A DNA stretch of 64,000 nucleotides from Vagococcus allomyrinae (GCF_017829975.1 NZ_JAEEGA010000002.1:458033-522032); one strand, 5' to 3'. Positions 17,781 through 27,348 are shown, counted from the first letter of the stretch. Notes: generated from the sequence alone by a model not told the origin. Made by a program: numbers and translations.

Positions 17781-18791
17781 ATGAAAAAAAGTCTGTCTAT
17801 TAAAGAAATTGCCGCCTTGTCAGGCGTCTCAGTGGCCACCGTCTCCCGTGTTTTAAATGATAATGGGCGTTTTTCTGAAGAAACCAGACAAAAAGTGTTA
17901 AAAGTCATTAAGGAAAATAATTACCAGGTTAATTCCATTGCCCAAACTTTGCGTAGTCAGCGTTCTACGACGATTGGAATGATCGTACCTGATATCAAAA
18001 ATGGGTTTTTCGCTAATTTAATCAATCAAATTGAAGCCACCCTCTTTACTCGTGGTTATTCAACTATTATTTGTACAACAGATAAGGACTCGGCTAAGGA
18101 AACGGCCTATCTAAAAGCGTTGGATGCCAAACTAGTCGATGGACTAATTTGTATCTCTGGGCAAGAATATCTTGATCTAAGTGTGATGTCTCGGCGAATC
18201 CCCTTAGTCTGTATTGACCGTAACCCTAATGTTAAGGGCGAAGTTGGTTTTGTCCAGTCTGACAACTTAACTGGCGGGACAGTTGCAAGTCAACATTTGA
18301 TTTCAGAGGGCTGCCAACAAATCGCCATTGTCAGCAAGAGTGATGGTCCTTCCTCCATTCAAAAAAGGGTGGAAGGTGCTGTTAATGAAATAAATCAACA
18401 TCCCAATGTCAATTATCAGCTGTTACTATCTGATAGAAAAGACTTATCAAATTATGCTCGCGGTGTTGACATCGCCAAAGAGCTAGTCAAACAAACGCAG
18501 CCAGTGGATGGGGTGTTTGCCACAAATGATTGGTTGGCTTGGGGCATTATTCAAGGCCTAAAAGATCACGGCGTCCATGTGCCAACTCAGGTAAAGGTAG
18601 TGGGTTATGACAATGATGATATCTGTGAAATCCTGCAACCAAGCTTAACTACTATTTCACAGAACATTCCTGAACTAGCTGAAGAGGCCGCCAACTTGCT
18701 GCTAAAAATGATCCACATAGATAATGGTAATGACGGGGTTATTGAGAAAAAGAGAGTGCCAGTCGAGCTGATTGTCAGAGATTCGGCCTAG
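17781..18791 (+). CDS. LacI-family transcriptional regulator (allose-type operon)
   Basis: A 336-residue repressor. The N-terminal HTH with hinge (IAALSGVSVATVSRVLNDNG) is canonical, followed by a periplasmic-binding-protein-like sugar domain (about 60-335). It is immediately upstream of epimerase, isomerase and PTS genes, in the same order as the Listeria D-allose operon, so it most likely represses that operon through the two operators at 18807-18887. RBS AAGGAGGTCACC precedes the ATG. Confidence 0.88.
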   Translation: MKKSLSIKEIAALSGVSVATVSRVLNDNGRFSEETRQKVLKVIKENNYQVNSIAQTLRSQRSTTIGMIVPDIKNGFFANLINQIEATLFTRGYSTIICTTDKDSAKETAYLKALDAKLVDGLICISGQEYLDLSVMSRRIPLVCIDRNPNVKGEVGFVQSDNLTGGTVASQHLISEGCQQIAIVSKSDGPSSIQKRVEGAVNEINQHPNVNYQLLLSDRKDLSNYARGVDIAKELVKQTQPVDGVFATNDWLAWGIIQGLKDHGVHVPTQVKVVGYDNDDICEILQPSLTTISQNIPELAEEAANLLLKMIHIDNGNDGVIEKKRVPVELIVRDSA

Positions 18792-18806
18792 CTTTTTCTT
18801 TTAAGG

Positions 18807-18828
18807 GTTGAGTAATCGATTACTCAAC
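18807..18828 (+). promoter_or_regulatory. Operator 1 of the allose-type operon
   Basis: Perfect 22-bp palindrome with the half-site GTTGAGTAATC. Its TTGAGT (18808-18813) can serve as a -35 element, with a TATAAA-like -10 at about 18833, so a bound repressor would block polymerase. Confidence 0.75.
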
Positions 18829-18867
18829 TTGTTATAAAAACTAAAAATGAGTTAGATGAGTTACTCT

Positions 18868-18887
18868 TTGAGTAATCGTTTACTCAA
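18868..18887 (+). promoter_or_regulatory. Operator 2 of the allose-type operon
   Basis: TTGAGTAATCGTTTACTCAA is identical to operator 1 over both arms and differs only at the centre. It lies between the promoter and the epimerase start codon. The centres of the two operators are 60 bp apart. Confidence 0.72.
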
Positions 18888-18906
18888 AAGGAAGAAGGAA
18901 AACAGA

Positions 18907-19560
18907 ATGGTATTAATGATTTGTCCCTCCCTAATGTGTGCTGATTTTGGCAACTTAGAGCAAGAAGTCAAACTATTAGAGGCGGCGGGAAGTGATATTT
19001 TCCATGTTGATATTATGGATGGGCGTTTTGTCCCTAACTTTGGAATGGGATTACAAGATTTTGACGTGATTCGCAAGACAACCACTAAACTGGTCGATGT
19101 TCATTTGATGATCGAGCAACCTGGCGATTATGTGGCCTTTTTCGCTGATAAAGGAGCAGACATTATTTATTTCCACCCAGAAGCTGACACACATCCAACG
19201 CGAACGATTGACAAGATTAGGCAAAAAAAGAAAGGCGTGGGAATTGCGATCAACCCAGGAACCTCTATTGAAGTAGTGCGAGAGTTATTGCCGCTGATTG
19301 ATTATTTAATGGTCATGACGGTCAACCCAGGCTTTGCTGGCCAGTCCTATCTTGCCTCGGTAACCGATAAGCTTAGACGGTTAACAGAGATAAAACACCA
19401 ACACAACTGGACCTTTCATCTGATGGTGGATGGGGCGATTTCAGAAGAAAAAATAAGAGAATTGAACCCTTTGGGTGTTGAAGGATTTGTCTTAGGAACA
19501 TCGACCCTTTTTAACCAAGCAGAGGCGTACGCTGAAATTATTCAGCGTTTGAAAAAATAA
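18907..19560 (+). CDS. alsE: D-allulose-6-phosphate 3-epimerase-like protein
   Basis: A 217-residue TIM-barrel enzyme of the ribulose-phosphate 3-epimerase family. Metal-site motifs are present: HVDIMDGRFVPN, DVHLMI and MVDG, with MTVNPGFAGQ as the phosphate-binding and flexible loop. The N-terminal ICPSLMCADF and the context fit AlsE, which converts allulose 6-phosphate to fructose 6-phosphate, rather than housekeeping Rpe. The ATG at 18907 follows AAAGGAAGAAGG; the longer frame runs through operator 2. An Rpe role is not excluded by sequence alone. Confidence 0.78.
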   Translation: MVLMICPSLMCADFGNLEQEVKLLEAAGSDIFHVDIMDGRFVPNFGMGLQDFDVIRKTTTKLVDVHLMIEQPGDYVAFFADKGADIIYFHPEADTHPTRTIDKIRQKKKGVGIAINPGTSIEVVRELLPLIDYLMVMTVNPGFAGQSYLASVTDKLRRLTEIKHQHNWTFHLMVDGAISEEKIRELNPLGVEGFVLGTSTLFNQAEAYAEIIQRLKK

Positions 19561-19579
19561 AAAACGAGGAGAGACTATT

Positions 19580-20026
19580 TTGAAAATTGCCATTGGAAAT
19601 GACCACGTGGGATTAACCTTAATTCCAACCATTACTGACTACTTAAAAACAAAGGGACACACGGTTACCCATATTGGGGCCTATTCAGCAGAGAGGGCGA
19701 ATTACCCAACCTACGGTAAGGAGGTGGCTCTGAAAGTCGCCTCTCAGGAAGTTGACTGCGGTATTTTAATTTGTGGCACAGGTGTCGGGATCTCATTAGC
19801 TGCTAACAAAGTCCCTGGGATACGCGCCGTCGTATGCAGCGAGCCTTACACGGCCAAATTGTCAAAAGAACATAATAACACAAATATTCTAGCATTCGGC
19901 TCACGGGTTATTGGACCTGATATGGCCATCATGATTGTTGAAAATTGGTTAGCCGCAACATTTGAAGGTGGCCGACACGGCGATCGTCTCCAGATGATTA
20001 GTCAGATCGAAAAAGATTACCGGTAA
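19580..20026 (+). CDS. rpiB: RpiB-family sugar-phosphate isomerase (allose-6-phosphate isomerase candidate)
   Basis: A 148-residue RpiB/LacAB-type isomerase. The signature GNDHVGL at the N terminus and DCGILICGTGVGISLAANK (active-site Cys) are intact. RpiB proteins convert ribose 5-phosphate to ribulose 5-phosphate, and several also convert allose 6-phosphate to allulose 6-phosphate; the latter completes the pathway here. The start is TTG, preceded by GAGGAGAG. It lies 19 bp after the epimerase. Confidence 0.85.
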   Translation: MKIAIGNDHVGLTLIPTITDYLKTKGHTVTHIGAYSAERANYPTYGKEVALKVASQEVDCGILICGTGVGISLAANKVPGIRAVVCSEPYTAKLSKEHNNTNILAFGSRVIGPDMAIMIVENWLAATFEGGRHGDRLQMISQIEKDYR

Positions 20027-20051
20027 TAAAAAAGCTGAAGGAGGTATTCCC

Positions 20052-21554
<1,503 letters not shown>

Positions 21555-21721
21555 TAGCATGGTCATTTAAACACAATCAGATCTTGGGTTAAAGGATATT
21601 TTATGCTAGTATAAACGTATACTCTACGTAAATCTGCTTCTCTTGTTAGCAACGGCAATCATCTCATTGTCAGGATGAAACAGATTTTCTGTAGAAAAAA
21701 CAATTGAAAGGGTGATCTCAC

Positions 21722-21778
21722 ATGACAATGATGAAGCCAATGTATACACACAACAACTGGAGGGATGCAAACAAGTAA
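21722..21778 (+). CDS. 18-codon upstream reading frame (leader peptide candidate)
   Basis: An ATG preceded by GAAAGGGTGATCTC opens an 18-residue frame rich in Met and Asn that ends at TAA, 26 bp before the start of the next gene. A following CTCC (21781-21784) could pair with the GGAG of the downstream RBS. This layout resembles translational attenuators of resistance genes, but no product is shown. Confidence 0.4.
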   Translation: MTMMKPMYTHNNWRDANK

Positions 21779-21804
21779 CTCTCCATCTATTAGGAGGAGA
21801 ACCA

Positions 21805-22788
21805 TTGAGTATCGAAATTAAACCAATAGATTTACACTTTTTTGATTTTTTTGTTGAGTTAGCTCTGGATAACTACTATCTAGAAAGAACGTCAGTTGGC
21901 GCTTTGCAAGCAAACGTTGAGCGGTCTTACTTTGTTAATAACCTTAAGTCCTTACTTACTGACGGCACAGGCTGTATGGCTCTAGAAAATGGCAAGATCG
22001 TCGGATATTTAGCTTTCAGCTGCATTGACGTCAATCATACTGGAGAGAAAGAAGCGACATCACCACTATACGGTTATGGTATCCGACACGTGGAGCGTGG
22101 CAAAGTTATTGGGAAGCTCTTTACAAGCTTAGCTGCCAACTTGTGCGAGCACTATGTCCAACACTTGAACATCAATGTCTATGCCCATGATTCAGAGGTT
22201 TTATGGACCTATATTGCAAGCTCTTTTGCAATGGACACAACAGATGTCGTAAGAGATGTGCATTCATCGATACATGCTGAGCCACTTGACTATGTTTTTA
22301 GAGAAGTCGACAAACAGGAATTGCTGGCCTATCAGGATACGATCATTGAATTGTATCGACAATTAATCAATCATCTACGCTTGAGCCCAGTATTTTATCA
22401 TTGTCAGGATTTCTTACCTATTGAAAATCGCTTTGACGATTTTCTTTCAGATACACTGAAAATTTTTGCCGTTTTTGATAAGGACAAACTCATCGGCATG
22501 ATAAATGCTGAGCCTGTAGACAATGGTTTTGCCGCTTATGATGGTGACGCAATGAGCATGGGAGATGTCTTTATCGAGCCTCAATATCGTGGCAAAGGAA
22601 TTGGTGAGGCATTACTGAAGTTTGCCAATGACGAGTTATTGAAAATTGGCGTAAAGCGCTTATTCGTCACACATGGAACAATCAATCCCACGGCTCGCGG
22701 TTTTTGGGACAACCATTTCGACAACTTTTCCTACGCTTTGACGCGCCAAATAGACACTGATATGTTGGGAAAGATCGCTCTTTTTTAG
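21805..22788 (+). CDS. Two-domain GNAT acetyltransferase
   Basis: A 327-residue protein with two GNAT folds. The second (about 190-315) has the acetyl-CoA loop QYRGKGIGEALL and the late motif NPTARGFWDNHF; the first (about 20-150) is more diverged. I chose the TTG at 21805 because TAGGAGGAGAACCA precedes it at ideal spacing; a longer GTG-initiated frame would contain that RBS. Substrate unknown; antibiotic or peptide modification is one option suggested only by the leader-like upstream frame. Confidence 0.75.
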   Translation: MSIEIKPIDLHFFDFFVELALDNYYLERTSVGALQANVERSYFVNNLKSLLTDGTGCMALENGKIVGYLAFSCIDVNHTGEKEATSPLYGYGIRHVERGKVIGKLFTSLAANLCEHYVQHLNINVYAHDSEVLWTYIASSFAMDTTDVVRDVHSSIHAEPLDYVFREVDKQELLAYQDTIIELYRQLINHLRLSPVFYHCQDFLPIENRFDDFLSDTLKIFAVFDKDKLIGMINAEPVDNGFAAYDGDAMSMGDVFIEPQYRGKGIGEALLKFANDELLKIGVKRLFVTHGTINPTARGFWDNHFDNFSYALTRQIDTDMLGKIALF

Positions 22789-22818
22789 CTCCAAAGTGAC
22801 ACCGACATAAGATAAACT

Positions 22819-22876
22819 AAACGTGTGCCTCATGGAAACCAAGAGTAGCTGGTTTCCCATGGGACACACGTTTTTT
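22819..22876. terminator. Long terminator hairpin between GNAT and dinB
   Basis: A stem with arms ACGTGTG/CACACGT and GGAAACCA/TGGTTTCC, with small bulges, is followed by T6 at 22871-22876 on the plus strand. It separates the convergent acetyltransferase and dinB genes. Confidence 0.85.
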
Positions 22877-22939
22877 GTAACTACGAACGGTGCCCGTAGT
22901 GTATGTTGGCTACCTTTCTTAATCCAAATAGACCAGTCT

Positions 22940-24046
22940 TTATAGTGGCAATACCATATTCTCATATGCTAAAGGATCTAGGTTTGTTACGGTAATTCCC
23001 AACAGGCGGATCCCTTGTTCCAACTCACCTAACTCTTCCCAAATTAAGTTTGCCTGAAAAAAGATATCCTCTCCTTGATTAACATACTCTGGAAGCGTTC
23101 GTCGCCTTGTAATGGTTTCGTAATCCGTATTACGAACTTTCAAAACCACTGTCTTGCCGTGCTTTTGATGTTTTTTTAAAGACCGCGCCACGCTGTCTGC
23201 CAATTCACGCAACTGACTGACAACTTGTTCCTCGGTGATTAACGGTCTACCAAACGTATTTTCTCGGCCAATGGACTTACGAACTCGGTTAGGTTCAACT
23301 GGAGAATCGTGAATGCCACGGACTTTCCGATACAAAGAATACCCCATTTTGCCAAACTCTTGAATTAAACTCATTTCGTTTTGCTGGTATAAGTCATCCC
23401 CTGTAAAGATACCTAATTCATGCATTCGTGGGACTGTTTTTTTCCCGACGCCATGAAATTTTTCAATCGGCAAACTTCGCAAAAAATCTTCTGCATCTTC
23501 TGGCAAAATGACTGTTAACCCTCGAGGTTTTTGAAAATCTGACGCTAATTTAGCAATAAACTTATTGTAGCTGACTCCTGCAGAACAGGTTAAATGCAAC
23601 TCTTGCCAAATATCCAATTGAATCATCCGAGCAATACGAATGGCACTTTTACCGGCTATTTTATTCTCCGTCACATCTAAATAGGCTTCATCAGAGGCCA
23701 CAGGCTCAATCACATCGGTATACCGATGAAAAATTTGATGAATCTGAGCGGAAATTTCCTGATAGTGAGCCATATTCCCTTGGACAAAGTTAGCGTCAGG
23801 ACAGAGTTCATAAGCCTTTTGCGCACTCATGGCTGAATGAATGCCGAATTTTCGAGCTTCATAATTAGCAGTTGTCACCACCCCTTTGCCCCCTGTGTCT
23901 CGTGGATGGCGAGCAATGACCAACGGTTTCCCTACTAATTCTGGATGATCTCGTTCTTCGACCGAGGCATAAAATGCGTCCATGTCTAAATGAATGATTT
24001 TTCGTGATGTATCTTTTTTTAAAGGAAACCGCATTTCCGTTGTCAT
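22940..24046 (-). CDS. dinB: DNA polymerase IV (Y-family translesion polymerase)
   Basis: A 368-residue error-prone polymerase. Catalytic motifs are present: [13 protein letters not shown] with the first Asp near 20, and SDEAYLD with the Asp-Glu pair near 118. Helix-hairpin-helix and little-finger regions follow (to about 355). It copies past DNA damage and binds the sliding clamp. A perfect LexA box in the promoter shows SOS control. RBS CAGGAGGTGAGTCA precedes the ATG. Confidence 0.96.
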   Translation of the reverse strand: MTTEMRFPLKKDTSRKIIHLDMDAFYASVEERDHPELVGKPLVIARHPRDTGGKGVVTTANYEARKFGIHSAMSAQKAYELCPDANFVQGNMAHYQEISAQIHQIFHRYTDVIEPVASDEAYLDVTENKIAGKSAIRIARMIQLDIWQELHLTCSAGVSYNKFIAKLASDFQKPRGLTVILPEDAEDFLRSLPIEKFHGVGKKTVPRMHELGIFTGDDLYQQNEMSLIQEFGKMGYSLYRKVRGIHDSPVEPNRVRKSIGRENTFGRPLITEEQVVSQLRELADSVARSLKKHQKHGKTVVLKVRNTDYETITRRRTLPEYVNQGEDIFFQANLIWEELGELEQGIRLLGITVTNLDPLAYENMVLPL

Positions 24047-24069
24047 TGACTCACCTCCTGTTCCTCTTT

Positions 24070-24091
24070 ATTATACTCGAACAAACGTTCC
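24070..24091 (-). promoter_or_regulatory. dinB promoter with LexA (SOS) box
   Basis: CGAACAAACGTTCC (24078-24091) matches all 14 positions of the Gram-positive LexA box CGAACRNRYGTTYC. It lies next to the minus-strand -10 TATAAT (24070-24075). Confidence 0.88.
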
Positions 24092-24231
24092 TTTGGCAAC
24101 TCAAGAACTTTGCTGATGTCCAACATCTTGTTTTGTTATTTATAATAAACAAAAAGACCTACATTAAGTTTTAAGTTCTTACTCCTATCGTTATAATAAA
24201 CATAAAAACAAGATTAACCTACATAACCCCC

Positions 24232-24260
24232 TTTACGAACAAGCGGAGTTGTGATATTCT
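24232..24260 (+). promoter_or_regulatory. Promoter of small RNA A1
   Basis: TTTACG (24232-24237) and TATTCT (24255-24260) are 17 bp apart and lie 6 bp before the first stem of A1. Unlike A2-A4 it has a fair -35 and no upstream palindrome. Confidence 0.5.
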
Positions 24261-24266
24261 TAACTA

Positions 24267-24366
24267 GCTATCGATAGAACCTCTTACACTAAAACATTCT
24301 ATATATGCATCCCCATAATTTATTGGTAGCAAACAGATAGACAATCATTCGCTTGCTTGTCTGTTT
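24267..24366 (+). ncRNA. Candidate small RNA A1 (type A family)
   Basis: GCTATC (24267-24272) pairs with GGTAGC (24325-24330), closing a loop of about 50 nt that carries the family motif GCATCCCCATAATTTATTGG. A second, bulged hairpin with arms AAACA and TGTTT plus GACAA and TTGTC follows directly (24331-24365). It is the most divergent of four copies (also near 26551, 27727 and 28380). No protein is encoded. Confidence 0.45.
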
Positions 24367-24408
24367 ACTTAAAAGTTCATTTAACGATATCAATAAAACC
24401 GTTCATAA

Positions 24409-24462
24409 AAAGGCCCACCTAAAACCTCTGATCTTAAGTCAGGTATTTTAGGTGGGCCTTTA
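24409..24462. terminator. Strong bidirectional terminator
   Basis: AAAGGCCCACCTAAAA pairs with the complementary TTTTAGGTGGGCCTTT around a loop of about 20 nt. It can stop plus-strand reading from A1 and minus-strand reading from the 24640 region. Confidence 0.85.
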
Positions 24463-24640
24463 CACTTAGGCAACTTTTAGGTAAACAACATTTTTAGGTC
24501 TTATCTAATATCCAAGATACTGGCAATTTTAGTGGTCATCAAATCGATTTATTTACAAATTTTATAGGTATACATGATCGTCTCTCTCACGCTACACATT
24601 AGCTTTTTGAGTTTAAATCGTGTATACCATATTATAGTTA
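24463..24640 (-). ncRNA. Possible minus-strand structured RNA
   Basis: On the minus strand TATAAT (24631-24636) is followed by GGTATACA (24621-24628), which pairs with TGTATACC (24567-24574). Transcription would end at the terminator at 24409-24462, giving about 215 nt. The promoter-then-closing-stem layout resembles the type A and B units. I find no convincing -35 and only tiny reading frames. Confidence 0.3.
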
Positions 24641-24715
24641 TATAAATAAAACGGGGCATTCAATGGGGCAATATTACCATTGTAAAATAACAATTCTTAA
24701 TCTATGCAAAAATAA

Positions 24716-24750
24716 AAAGAGGAACTAACTTATTTAGCTAGTTCCTCTTT
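24716..24750 (-). terminator. Terminator of the toxin-antitoxin-chaperone operon
   Basis: AAGAGGAACTA-type arms (24716-24727 and 24739-24750) form a hairpin whose loop contains the stop codon of the SecB-like gene. On the minus strand a T-rich tract follows. Confidence 0.7.
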
Positions 24751-25137
24751 CTCTCTTCTGATTAGTATATCATGAAGATCAATAAGGATTGGGTATTCAC
24801 TTACTTGATCATTTAAAGTAGCCAAAAGATTACTCGCCTTTAAGAGAACAGGCTTAGTTATTTCATGTTTATGTGTGACTATTATGCTATCATAGCTTAA
24901 TAACTCAGGATTATCAACCTCTAAAACCGAAAGCAATTCAATTTTAAAATCAAAATTTCTAATCGTCAAGTTCACTTCAGCAAGTATTGTAATCTGTCCA
25001 TTTTCCGCAAAAGATTCATCAGTGTCTTCAAACGAAATTGATAAAGTGCTACTTTGATTTTTCTTTTTTGAAATTGATTTCACCTCAATCTCAGTAGCAG
25101 AAAGTTTCAATAAGCTAAAACCTAGTGATTCACTCAT
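24730..25137 (-). CDS. SecB-like chaperone (third gene of TAC-type operon)
   Basis: A 135-residue acidic protein resembling SecB: an N-terminal strand (FSLLKLSATEIEVK), a central strand pair (ITILAEVNLTIRNFDF, then KIELLSVLEVDN) and a helix that leads into the typical end P-x-L-IDLHDILI. E. coli SecB has 155 residues. In toxin-antitoxin-chaperone modules a SecB-like protein protects the antitoxin from degradation. The start overlaps the antitoxin stop by 4 bp (ATGA), with GAGGTAGTAACATT as RBS. Family assignment is by eye. Confidence 0.55.
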   Translation of the reverse strand: MSESLGFSLLKLSATEIEVKSISKKKNQSSTLSISFEDTDESFAENGQITILAEVNLTIRNFDFKIELLSVLEVDNPELLSYDSIIVTHKHEITKPVLLKASNLLATLNDQVSEYPILIDLHDILIRREKEELAK

Positions 25138-25688
25138 AATGTTACTACCTCTAATTCTTTAAATTTCTTCCGATCCGGAAGCACAACCTCTTCTTGTTTA
25201 AAAAGGTTCGATGTTATCTCCCTAATATTCGTAACGAAAGGACGTTTCGTTTTTATTTGACGGACATCAACATTGAATACCTCTTTCTTCTGAGGTATCC
25301 TTACTTGAAATTCATCTGTCTCAATATCTATCTGTACCTCAATAGTAATGGAGTCGAATGACTTACTAGATATGTTTTTTATATCAGATTCCAAATACTC
25401 ATTCAAAACACTTGAGATATTAAGCAAGATATTTTTAGAGGTAAATATCTTCATTTTTGCGATTACTTTTTTGTATTCTTCTATCGAAAAATCCAAATCA
25501 CCAAATTCATATTTCAAGTAATCTTCTTGACTTAAATCTAATAATTTCGCCATTTTGAGAATATCGAAACCACTATCTATTCGAAGGCTGAGTATTTTTT
25601 CTGACAATCCAGATTGTTCGGCCGAAACCTTATTAAATAAATCTGGTTGATATTTTTTTAGTAGATCATTAAATTTTTCAGGATTCAT
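25134..25688 (-). CDS. HTH antitoxin candidate with C-terminal extension
   Basis: A 184-residue protein. Residues about 25-75 look like an Xre/HigA-type HTH (SLRIDSGFDILKMAKLLDLS and following helices). The C-terminal 100 residues are an extension that would fit a chaperone-addiction region. It lies between a RelE/Gp49-like gene and a SecB-like gene, overlapping both (11 bp and 4 bp), in the order of the M. tuberculosis HigB1-HigA1-SecB module. RBS TAGGAGCTGATATAA precedes the ATG. It may be the repressor that binds the direct repeats at 26218-26247. Confidence 0.55.
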   Translation of the reverse strand: MNPEKFNDLLKKYQPDLFNKVSAEQSGLSEKILSLRIDSGFDILKMAKLLDLSQEDYLKYEFGDLDFSIEEYKKVIAKMKIFTSKNILLNISSVLNEYLESDIKNISSKSFDSITIEVQIDIETDEFQVRIPQKKEVFNVDVRQIKTKRPFVTNIREITSNLFKQEEVVLPDRKKFKELEVVTL

Positions 25689-26184
25689 TTATATCAGCTC
25701 CTAACCAATAGTGATCATTTTCGTTTTCTATTATATCAATAACTATTCTATCAGTTTCCGCTGCACATAAGTCTGTGTAGTCTGATTTTTTATCGTTATC
25801 AACCTTAGTAAAACCGAACGTCATTGCGAATGCTGAGCTCAATTTACTATATAGAAAAAAGATGATTCTATGATGACAAAAAGTTTCATCCAGTCGAATT
25901 TCATAACTAAAAGAATGATGAGACAACACCTTTACAATTTGCGACCTCTGTAACGATCCCATTCGATTCTTCAGGCTTACCTCTATAGGTAACGTAGCCA
26001 GAGATTTATCTTTATTTACTATTGCTTGATCTTTTATTGAATAAACCTTCAAGTATTTCAATATTTGAAGAAAATTATCTGCCAAAAAAGGATCTTTAAC
26101 AATGGTATTTTCAATCAACTCACTAGCCAAGGTTAACTCTGCATTTTCATTTAGTATAATTGAGCATATTTTAGTATCACTCAT
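25678..26184 (-). CDS. RelE/HigB (Gp49-like) toxin candidate
   Basis: A 168-residue protein. Its second half carries the RelE/Gp49 pattern: SYEIRL, then HRIIFFLY, a strand ending in FGFTKV, a hydrophilic turn and CAAETDRI. In this family that fold cleaves mRNA at the ribosome. The N-terminal 80 residues are an unfamiliar extension. I chose the ATG at 26184, preceded by AAAGGTGATGTA, because the longer frame starts upstream of the -10 element. It is the first gene of the three-gene operon. Confidence 0.5.
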   Translation of the reverse strand: MSDTKICSIILNENAELTLASELIENTIVKDPFLADNFLQILKYLKVYSIKDQAIVNKDKSLATLPIEVSLKNRMGSLQRSQIVKVLSHHSFSYEIRLDETFCHHRIIFFLYSKLSSAFAMTFGFTKVDNDKKSDYTDLCAAETDRIVIDIIENENDHYWLGADINES

Positions 26185-26205
26185 TACATCACCTTTATCA
26201 TCTTC

Positions 26206-26247
26206 ATTATAAGCAAATTGTATCACAAATAAAACTATTTTGTATCA
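26206..26247 (-). promoter_or_regulatory. Promoter and operator of the TAC-type operon
   Basis: Minus-strand TATAAT (26206-26211) lies 22 bp upstream of the toxin ATG. Two direct repeats TTGTATCA (26218-26225 and 26240-26247) are 22 bp apart, about two helical turns, which suits binding of two regulator molecules on one face of the DNA. Confidence 0.55.
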
Positions 26248-26495
26248 TTTTTTAGATTTTATTCTAATTAGCTAAACAAAAGCAATTTGATTATCAATGA
26301 TAAATAGCCAAATAAAGCCATTCCTGTCGAAAAATTGTCATTCTTACAGTGTATTAACAACCTATTAAAGTTGTAATAATCCTTAGTCAATTGCCAACCT
26401 AATATCAGTATAATGAAATAATAAAAGTTTAAATGGTAAATTTTAATATCTTAAACGGTAAAAACCATGTTGTTAATCTGTAAAAAAATAAGCAA

Positions 26496-26544
26496 TTTTC
26501 ATATAGGAAAAATCCCGCTCACCAATTGATTAATATGCTATATT
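26496..26544 (+). promoter_or_regulatory. Palindrome and promoter of small RNA A2
   Basis: TTTTCATATAGGAAAA (26496-26511, one mismatch from a perfect palindrome) lies 27 bp before TATATT (26539-26544). The -35 region CGCTCA is poor, which suggests that a bound activator is needed. The same palindrome and spacing recur before A3 and A4. Confidence 0.6.
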
Positions 26545-26550
26545 GAATAA

Positions 26551-26652
26551 GCTATCAATACAACCTAATAAATACGCACTCTATTTTTGCATTCCCATAA
26601 TTTGTTGATAGCAAACAGATAAGCGTTCCCCGTATATTCGCCTATCTGTTTG
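26551..26652 (+). ncRNA. Candidate small RNA A2 (type A family)
   Basis: GCTATCAA (26551-26558) pairs perfectly with TTGATAGC (26605-26612). The enclosed loop carries GCATTCCCATAATTTGTTG. A terminator hairpin follows at once: AAACAGATAAGCG (26613-26625) with CGCCTATCTGTTT (26639-26651), loop TTCCCCGTATATT. About 100 nt, no reading frame. A further copy-specific tail (to about 26740) is shared with A3. Confidence 0.55.
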
Positions 26653-26750
26653 AATAATCGTTCATTAAAATACTCCTTAATAATTCCGTAGGTTATCCTT
26701 CAACAAAAGAATAGCCTGTTTATTTTTTTAAAAATAGCTATTTATAAGTC

Positions 26751-26779
26751 TTGAATTTTTTCGTAAAATGCTGTATAAA
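26751..26779 (+). promoter_or_regulatory. Promoter of the first Cys-containing small gene
   Basis: TTGAAT (26751-26756) and TATAAA (26774-26779) are 17 bp apart. The leader contains a small hairpin CCGTA/TACGG at about 26826-26838. Confidence 0.6.
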
Positions 26780-26891
26780 TAAATTATAGCTTTAGTACTC
26801 CATTACTAAGCGCTAACTCACTTTGGCCGTATATTACGGCACCTTAACTTTTATTTGTAGTTCCATTTTACTTGAAAGCGAGGTGAAGACC

Positions 26892-27140
26892 ATGGGCGTA
26901 CCTGAACTTCATGAGAAAATTAAACACTATCGATACTATTACACTACAAAAGAACCTACGCTAGGAACCAGTCATGTTATTCATAAAAAGGAATGTAATT
27001 TTTTGACTGATGACATTCTTGAGCGAGCATTCGTTGGTTTCGAAGCCTCTCCGCAAGAGGCACTCAGTAGAGCAAATAGGGAAGATAGCAAAAAATCCTA
27101 CGTTCTATGTAACGATTGTTGCACTACAATTAGTCCTTAA
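26892..27140 (+). CDS. Small Cys-containing protein, paralogue 1
   Basis: An 82-residue protein. Pattern: YYYTT near the N terminus, HVIHKKEC, LTDDIL, VGF and a final CNDCC. It resembles a family of small phage and bacterial proteins with one Cys after VH/IH and a terminal C-x-x-CC cluster, probably metal-binding. Function unknown. The ATG is preceded by GAAAGCGAGGTGAA, identical to that of its neighbour at 27424. A terminator follows. Confidence 0.65.
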   Translation: MGVPELHEKIKHYRYYYTTKEPTLGTSHVIHKKECNFLTDDILERAFVGFEASPQEALSRANREDSKKSYVLCNDCCTTISP

Positions 27141-27147
27141 ACTTACT

Positions 27148-27177
27148 AGCCCCCTAAATATTTAGGGGCTTTTTATT
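27148..27177 (+). terminator. Terminator of paralogue 1
   Basis: AGCCCCTAAAT pairs with ATTTAGGGGCT and is followed by T5. Confidence 0.85.
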
Positions 27178-27195
27178 ATGTAAAGATACAAAAAC

Positions 27196-27224
27196 TTGAC
27201 CGTTCGTTAATAATACGTTAAATT
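27196..27224 (+). promoter_or_regulatory. Promoter of small RNA B1
   Basis: TTGACC (27196-27201) and TAAATT (27219-27224) are 17 bp apart. The expected transcription start falls at the first stem of B1. Confidence 0.5.
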
Positions 27225-27230
27225 TAAGAT

Positions 27231-27336
27231 AGCTGCCGAACTTCGTTTTTTTGTTGAAAATCCTATAATCAATATTTTACACAATCTCAAATCGGTAGCG
27301 GACGGCCGGACAATAAAACTCCCTGGCTGTCTTTTA
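27231..27336 (+). ncRNA. Candidate small RNA B1 (type B)
   Basis: GCTGCCGA (27232-27239) pairs with TCGGTAGC (27292-27299, one G-U pair), closing a loop of about 52 nt. A terminator hairpin follows: GACGGCC with GGCTGTC, loop ending in ACTCCC, then TTTT. The terminator closely resembles that of B2. No protein is encoded. Confidence 0.45.
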
Positions 27337-27348
27337 ATTTGTAAAAAG

